From the NCBI GenBank assembly GCA_021805725.1, contig JAJZEH010000053.1:1-10647 (forward strand): a stretch of 10,647 nt of DNA. Reading direction: 5' to 3'. Below the pieces are notes generated by a model. That model saw only the letters and a list, made by a program, of their open reading frames with translations. It did no database searches and was not told the origin of the DNA. The stretch is from Pseudomonadota bacterium. Its GTDB lineage: Bacteria; Pseudomonadota; Gammaproteobacteria; Burkholderiales; Ferrovaceae. How positions within the stretch are numbered: position 1 is the first letter of the stretch; each line of letters opens with the position of its first letter. The position numbers were made by a program, and so were the translations under genes. Of the stretch, positions 7,452 to 10,647 are shown piece after piece.

Positions 7452-10400
7452 ATGTACGAGCTCGTCAAGCTGGCGCTGCGGCGTCCGTACACATTCACAG
7501 TCCTGGCGATACTGATCCTCATTTTCGGATCTCTCGCCGCACTGCGCACGCCAACCGATATTTTTCCGGACATCCGCATTCCCGTCATCAGTGTGGTCTG
7601 GACCTATACGGGCATGCAACCGGATGACATGGCGGGTCGCGTGGTTTACATTTATGAGCGCACCCTCAGTTCCACCGTCAATGACATCGAGCACATCGAG
7701 TCACAATCCCTGCCCGCGTACGGCATTGTCAAAATCTTCTTTCAACCCGGCGTGGATATCCGCACGGCGACCGCCCAGGTGGCATCCATTTCCCAGACCG
7801 TATTGAAGCAACTGCCTCCCGGAATCACTCCCCCGCTCATTCTCAACTATAACGCTGCGACCGTTCCCATCCTCCAGCTGGCGTTGTCCAGCAAGGACAT
7901 TCCTGAAGAAAAGCTATTCGACCTTGGGCAGAATTTCATCCGCCCCCGGTTGTCCACCGTTCCGGGGAGTGCCGTGCCTTCGCCGTACGGGGGAAAGGTG
8001 CGCCAGATCCAGGTCGACCTGGACCCACTGGCCATGCAATCCAAGGGCGTGTCTGCTGGTGAGATCAGCAATGCATTGGCCTTGCAAAACCTCATCATTC
8101 CTGCCGGAACCGAAAAAATTGGCAAATTTGAATACAACATCAAGTTGAATGACAGTCCGAACGAATACCAGAAGCTGAATGAGTTACCCATCAAACAAGT
8201 GAAGGGTGCAACCATCTTCATGCGTGACGTGGCGCATGTGCGTGACGGGTTTCCGCCCCAGGTCAACATCGTCAGGGTAGATGGTACCCGTTCCGTGTTG
8301 ATGACCGTGCTTAAAAACGGTTCGAATTCAACCCTGGACATCATCTCGGGCATCAAGAAACTGGTGGCCCGCCTTAAAACAGGAATGCCCAAGTCGCTCA
8401 GGATGGAAATCGTCGGGGATCAGTCCCTGTTCGTTCGTGCAGCCGTATCCAGTGTCATCAGGGAAGGGGTGATTGCCGCAGCGTTAACCAGCCTGATGAT
8501 CCTGCTCTTTCTGGGTAGCTGGCGCTCGACCGTGATCATTTCGGCATCCATTCCCTTGGCCATACTGTCATCCATCGTGGCGTTGTCGGCCATCGGGGAA
8601 ACGCTGAACGTCATGACGCTGGGGGGGCTGGCCCTGGCCGTGGGAATTCTGGTCGACGATGCCACGGTGACCATTGAAAACATCAACTGGCATCTGGAGC
8701 AGGGAAAGGACGTCCGGACAGCCATCCTGGATGGCGCCCGGCAGATTGTCATTCCGGCATTCGTATCGTTGCTGTGCGTGTGCATCGTGTTTATTCCGAT
8801 GTTTTTCCTGACGGGTGTGCCGCGTTACCTGTTCGTACCCATGGCTGAGGCCGTGGTGTTTGCCCTGGTGGCGTCCTTCCTGCTGTCTCGAACATTTGTT
8901 CCGACCGTGGCCCACTTTCTGTTGAAACCCCAGGAAGCGCATCCGGTCGAACCCACCCATCCGCTGCTGCGTTTCCAGAAGGGGTTTGACCGCAAGTTCA
9001 TGGCGTTCAGGGATCGGTATCGCGAACTGCTTGGTCTTGCGATGCGCCATCAAAAACGTTTCATTGCCGGGTTCATGACCGCGGTATTGCTGTCGTTTCT
9101 GCTGGTGCCGTTTTTGGGGCGCAATTTCTTTCCTTCGGTAGACGGGGGGCAGATCAAAATTCATGTGCGCGCCCAGGTGGGAACACGGGTGGAGGAAACC
9201 GCCCACCTGTTCGACGACATCGAGCAGGAGATACGGACACAAATCCCCAGGGAGCAGGTATCCAGCATCGTGGACAACATGGGGTTACCTGTCAGTGGCA
9301 TCAATCAGTCTTACAACAACACGGGGACTATCGGCCCACAGGATGGCGATATCCTGGTGTCGCTCAACGAACGGCATACTTCCACCGACGATTTCGTCAG
9401 AACCTTGAGGACGATTCTGCCGGAAAAATTTCCTGGCGTGTCTTTTGCCTTCCTTCCGGCGGATATCGTCAGCCAGATTCTCAACTTCGGCGCTCCCGCG
9501 CCGATCGACATCCAGGTCAGGGGCCCGGACCGTGTGGCCAATCTGATCTATATCCAGAACCTGTTGCGCAAGGTGCGGCATGTGGATGGGATTGCCGATG
9601 CACGCATCCAGCAATCGGACAGCTATCCGCAATTTGACGTGAACGTGAACCGGCCTCTGGCGCAGACATTGGGGTTGACGGAGCGGGACGTCACCAACAG
9701 CCTCGTGACCACGCTGTCAGGCAGCGGCCAGGTGGCACCCACGTTCTGGCTCAACCCGCGCAATGGGGTGTCCTACCCCATCGTGGTGCAAACACCGCAA
9801 TATCTGGTCGACAGCCTGTCCGCCCTGGAGAACATCCCGGTGACCACTGCGCGTGATCAACCGATGCAACTGCTGGGGGGGCTGGCCACCATCACGCGCG
9901 ACGTTGGAAACGCAGTGGTCAGCCACTACGCCATTGAACCCGCTTTTGATATCTATGCGGCCATCCAGGACAGCGACCTGGGTCGGGTGGCTACGCGCGT
10001 GCAGGATGTGATCGTTGAGAGTAACAAAGATCTGCCTGATACCGCGACAGTGACCCTGGAGGGACAGGCCACGCTCATGGACGATGCCTTTTCAGGGCTA
10101 CTCTTTGGTCTCCTGGCCGCCGTGGTCTTGATCTACCTTCTGATCGTGGTGAATTTCCAGTCCTGGCTGGATCCTTTCGTGATCATCACGGCCCTGCCGG
10201 CAGCCCTTGCAGGCATCGTCTGGATGCTGTTCTCCACCCATACCGCGCTCTCGGTGCCCGCGTTAACCGGGGCCATCATGTGCATGGGGGTGGCCACTGC
10301 CAACAGCATCCTGGTGGTGAGCTTTGCCCGCGAACGTCTGGCGGAAACGCGTAATGCCGTGCAAGCCGCAGTGGAAGCGGGGTATTCGCGCTTTCGTCCG

Positions 10401-10604
10401 GTGTTGATGACGGCGCTGGCCATGATCATCGGCATGGCCCCCATGGCGCTGGGGCTGGGCGAAGGAGGTGAGCAGAATGCCCCCCTGGGGCGCGCAGTCA
10501 TCGGCGGGTTATTGCTCGCTACCGTGGCTACCTTGATTTTTGTTCCCGTGGTGTTCAGCCTGGTGCACGCACATGACGATTTCGATTCGGACGCGATGTT
10601 GTAA
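7452..10604 (+). CDS. RND efflux transporter permease 2 (AcrB-like, paralogue of permease 1)
   Basis: This second inner-membrane RND pump has 1050 residues, the usual length for AcrB-like permeases. It aligns along its whole length with permease 1, with long identical blocks such as RTPTDIFPDIRIPVIS near the N-terminus and DVTNSLVTTLSGSGQVAPTF in the second periplasmic half. TM4 carries the proton-relay pair D402-D403 (GILVDDATV). In TM11, R980 and T987 match AcrB R971 and T978, while A950 (GVATANSILVV) stands where AcrB has K940, the same change as in permease 1. It is shorter than permease 1 by 9, 20 and 19 residues in three loops and by 11 at the C-terminus. The ATG at 7452 has GAAGGG at nine-base spacing. 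No adaptor or channel of its own is seen before the window ends, so it most likely uses those encoded upstream. Substrate unknown. Confidence 0.93.
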   Translation: MYELVKLALRRPYTFTVLAILILIFGSLAALRTPTDIFPDIRIPVISVVWTYTGMQPDDMAGRVVYIYERTLSSTVNDIEHIESQSLPAYGIVKIFFQPGVDIRTATAQVASISQTVLKQLPPGITPPLILNYNAATVPILQLALSSKDIPEEKLFDLGQNFIRPRLSTVPGSAVPSPYGGKVRQIQVDLDPLAMQSKGVSAGEISNALALQNLIIPAGTEKIGKFEYNIKLNDSPNEYQKLNELPIKQVKGATIFMRDVAHVRDGFPPQVNIVRVDGTRSVLMTVLKNGSNSTLDIISGIKKLVARLKTGMPKSLRMEIVGDQSLFVRAAVSSVIREGVIAAALTSLMILLFLGSWRSTVIISASIPLAILSSIVALSAIGETLNVMTLGGLALAVGILVDDATVTIENINWHLEQGKDVRTAILDGARQIVIPAFVSLLCVCIVFIPMFFLTGVPRYLFVPMAEAVVFALVASFLLSRTFVPTVAHFLLKPQEAHPVEPTHPLLRFQKGFDRKFMAFRDRYRELLGLAMRHQKRFIAGFMTAVLLSFLLVPFLGRNFFPSVDGGQIKIHVRAQVGTRVEETAHLFDDIEQEIRTQIPREQVSSIVDNMGLPVSGINQSYNNTGTIGPQDGDILVSLNERHTSTDDFVRTLRTILPEKFPGVSFAFLPADIVSQILNFGAPAPIDIQVRGPDRVANLIYIQNLLRKVRHVDGIADARIQQSDSYPQFDVNVNRPLAQTLGLTERDVTNSLVTTLSGSGQVAPTFWLNPRNGVSYPIVVQTPQYLVDSLSALENIPVTTARDQPMQLLGGLATITRDVGNAVVSHYAIEPAFDIYAAIQDSDLGRVATRVQDVIVESNKDLPDTATVTLEGQATLMDDAFSGLLFGLLAAVVLIYLLIVVNFQSWLDPFVIITALPAALAGIVWMLFSTHTALSVPALTGAIMCMGVATANSILVVSFARERLAETRNAVQAAVEAGYSRFRPVLMTALAMIIGMAPMALGLGEGGEQNAPLGRAVIGGLLLATVATLIFVPVVFSLVHAHDDFDSDAML
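9676..9790 (+). repeat. Near-identical patch shared with permease 1 (copy B)
   Basis: This is the counterpart of 3745-3859, with five differences in 115 bases and an unbroken 53-base identity at 9738-9790. The encoded residues are identical across the patch. Silent-site agreement here is far higher than in adjoining codons, which is what a recent gene-conversion tract would look like, although strong constraint cannot be excluded. Confidence 0.85.
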
Positions 10605-10647
10605 AAACAACAACACCCTCGCTGCGAATCTTGTCGTCATATCGGTT
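10605..10647. other. Downstream sequence, nothing recognised
   Basis: These 43 bases follow the stop of permease 2. They start with an A-rich run containing CAACAACAC. No hairpin with a T-run, start codon with a ribosome binding site, or other feature can be supported before the window ends. Whether the efflux cluster continues is not visible. Confidence 0.3.

Overview
The window reads as an ordinary bacterial chromosome segment with moderately high GC, with every gene on the plus strand. It most likely comes from a Gram-negative proteobacterium. The trpD-trpC order with ATGA overlap and the protein styles suggest the Betaproteobacteria, but this is only an impression. An outer-membrane lipoprotein of the OprM/NodT type requires a diderm cell.

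Layout: positions 1-1319 hold the end of a tryptophan biosynthesis operon, namely the 3' half of trpD and a complete trpC joined by a 4-nt overlap. A 111-bp gap (1320-1430) follows. It carries a palindrome at the trpC stop and a weak candidate promoter. Positions 1431-10604 hold a four-gene tripartite efflux cluster: RND permease 1 (1110 aa), periplasmic adaptor (408 aa), outer-membrane channel (467 aa) and RND permease 2 (1050 aa). The first three genes overlap by 11 and 4 nt and are clearly one translational unit. Permease 2 follows after 72 bp, in the same direction. The last 43 bp hold no recognisable feature.

How the genes work together: the permeases would sit in the inner membrane and take up substrate from the periplasm or outer leaflet. 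The adaptor, anchored by one N-terminal helix, would bridge to the OprM-like channel, which spans the outer membrane. Two close paralogous permeases share a single adaptor and channel. This could mean alternative pumps built on common partners, or a mixed permease trimer as known for MdtB/MdtC. The substrate cannot be read from the sequence, and no dedicated regulator gene lies in the window.

The points most worth a second look are: (1) the permease-adaptor-channel-permease arrangement; (2) a 115-bp stretch that is almost identical between the two permease genes even at silent sites, as if homogenised by gene conversion; (3) loss, in both permeases, of the transmembrane lysine equivalent to AcrB K940, while the Asp-Asp pair, Arg and Thr of the proton relay are kept. 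I found no CRISPR array, insertion sequence, tRNA, rRNA or clearly new kind of system.
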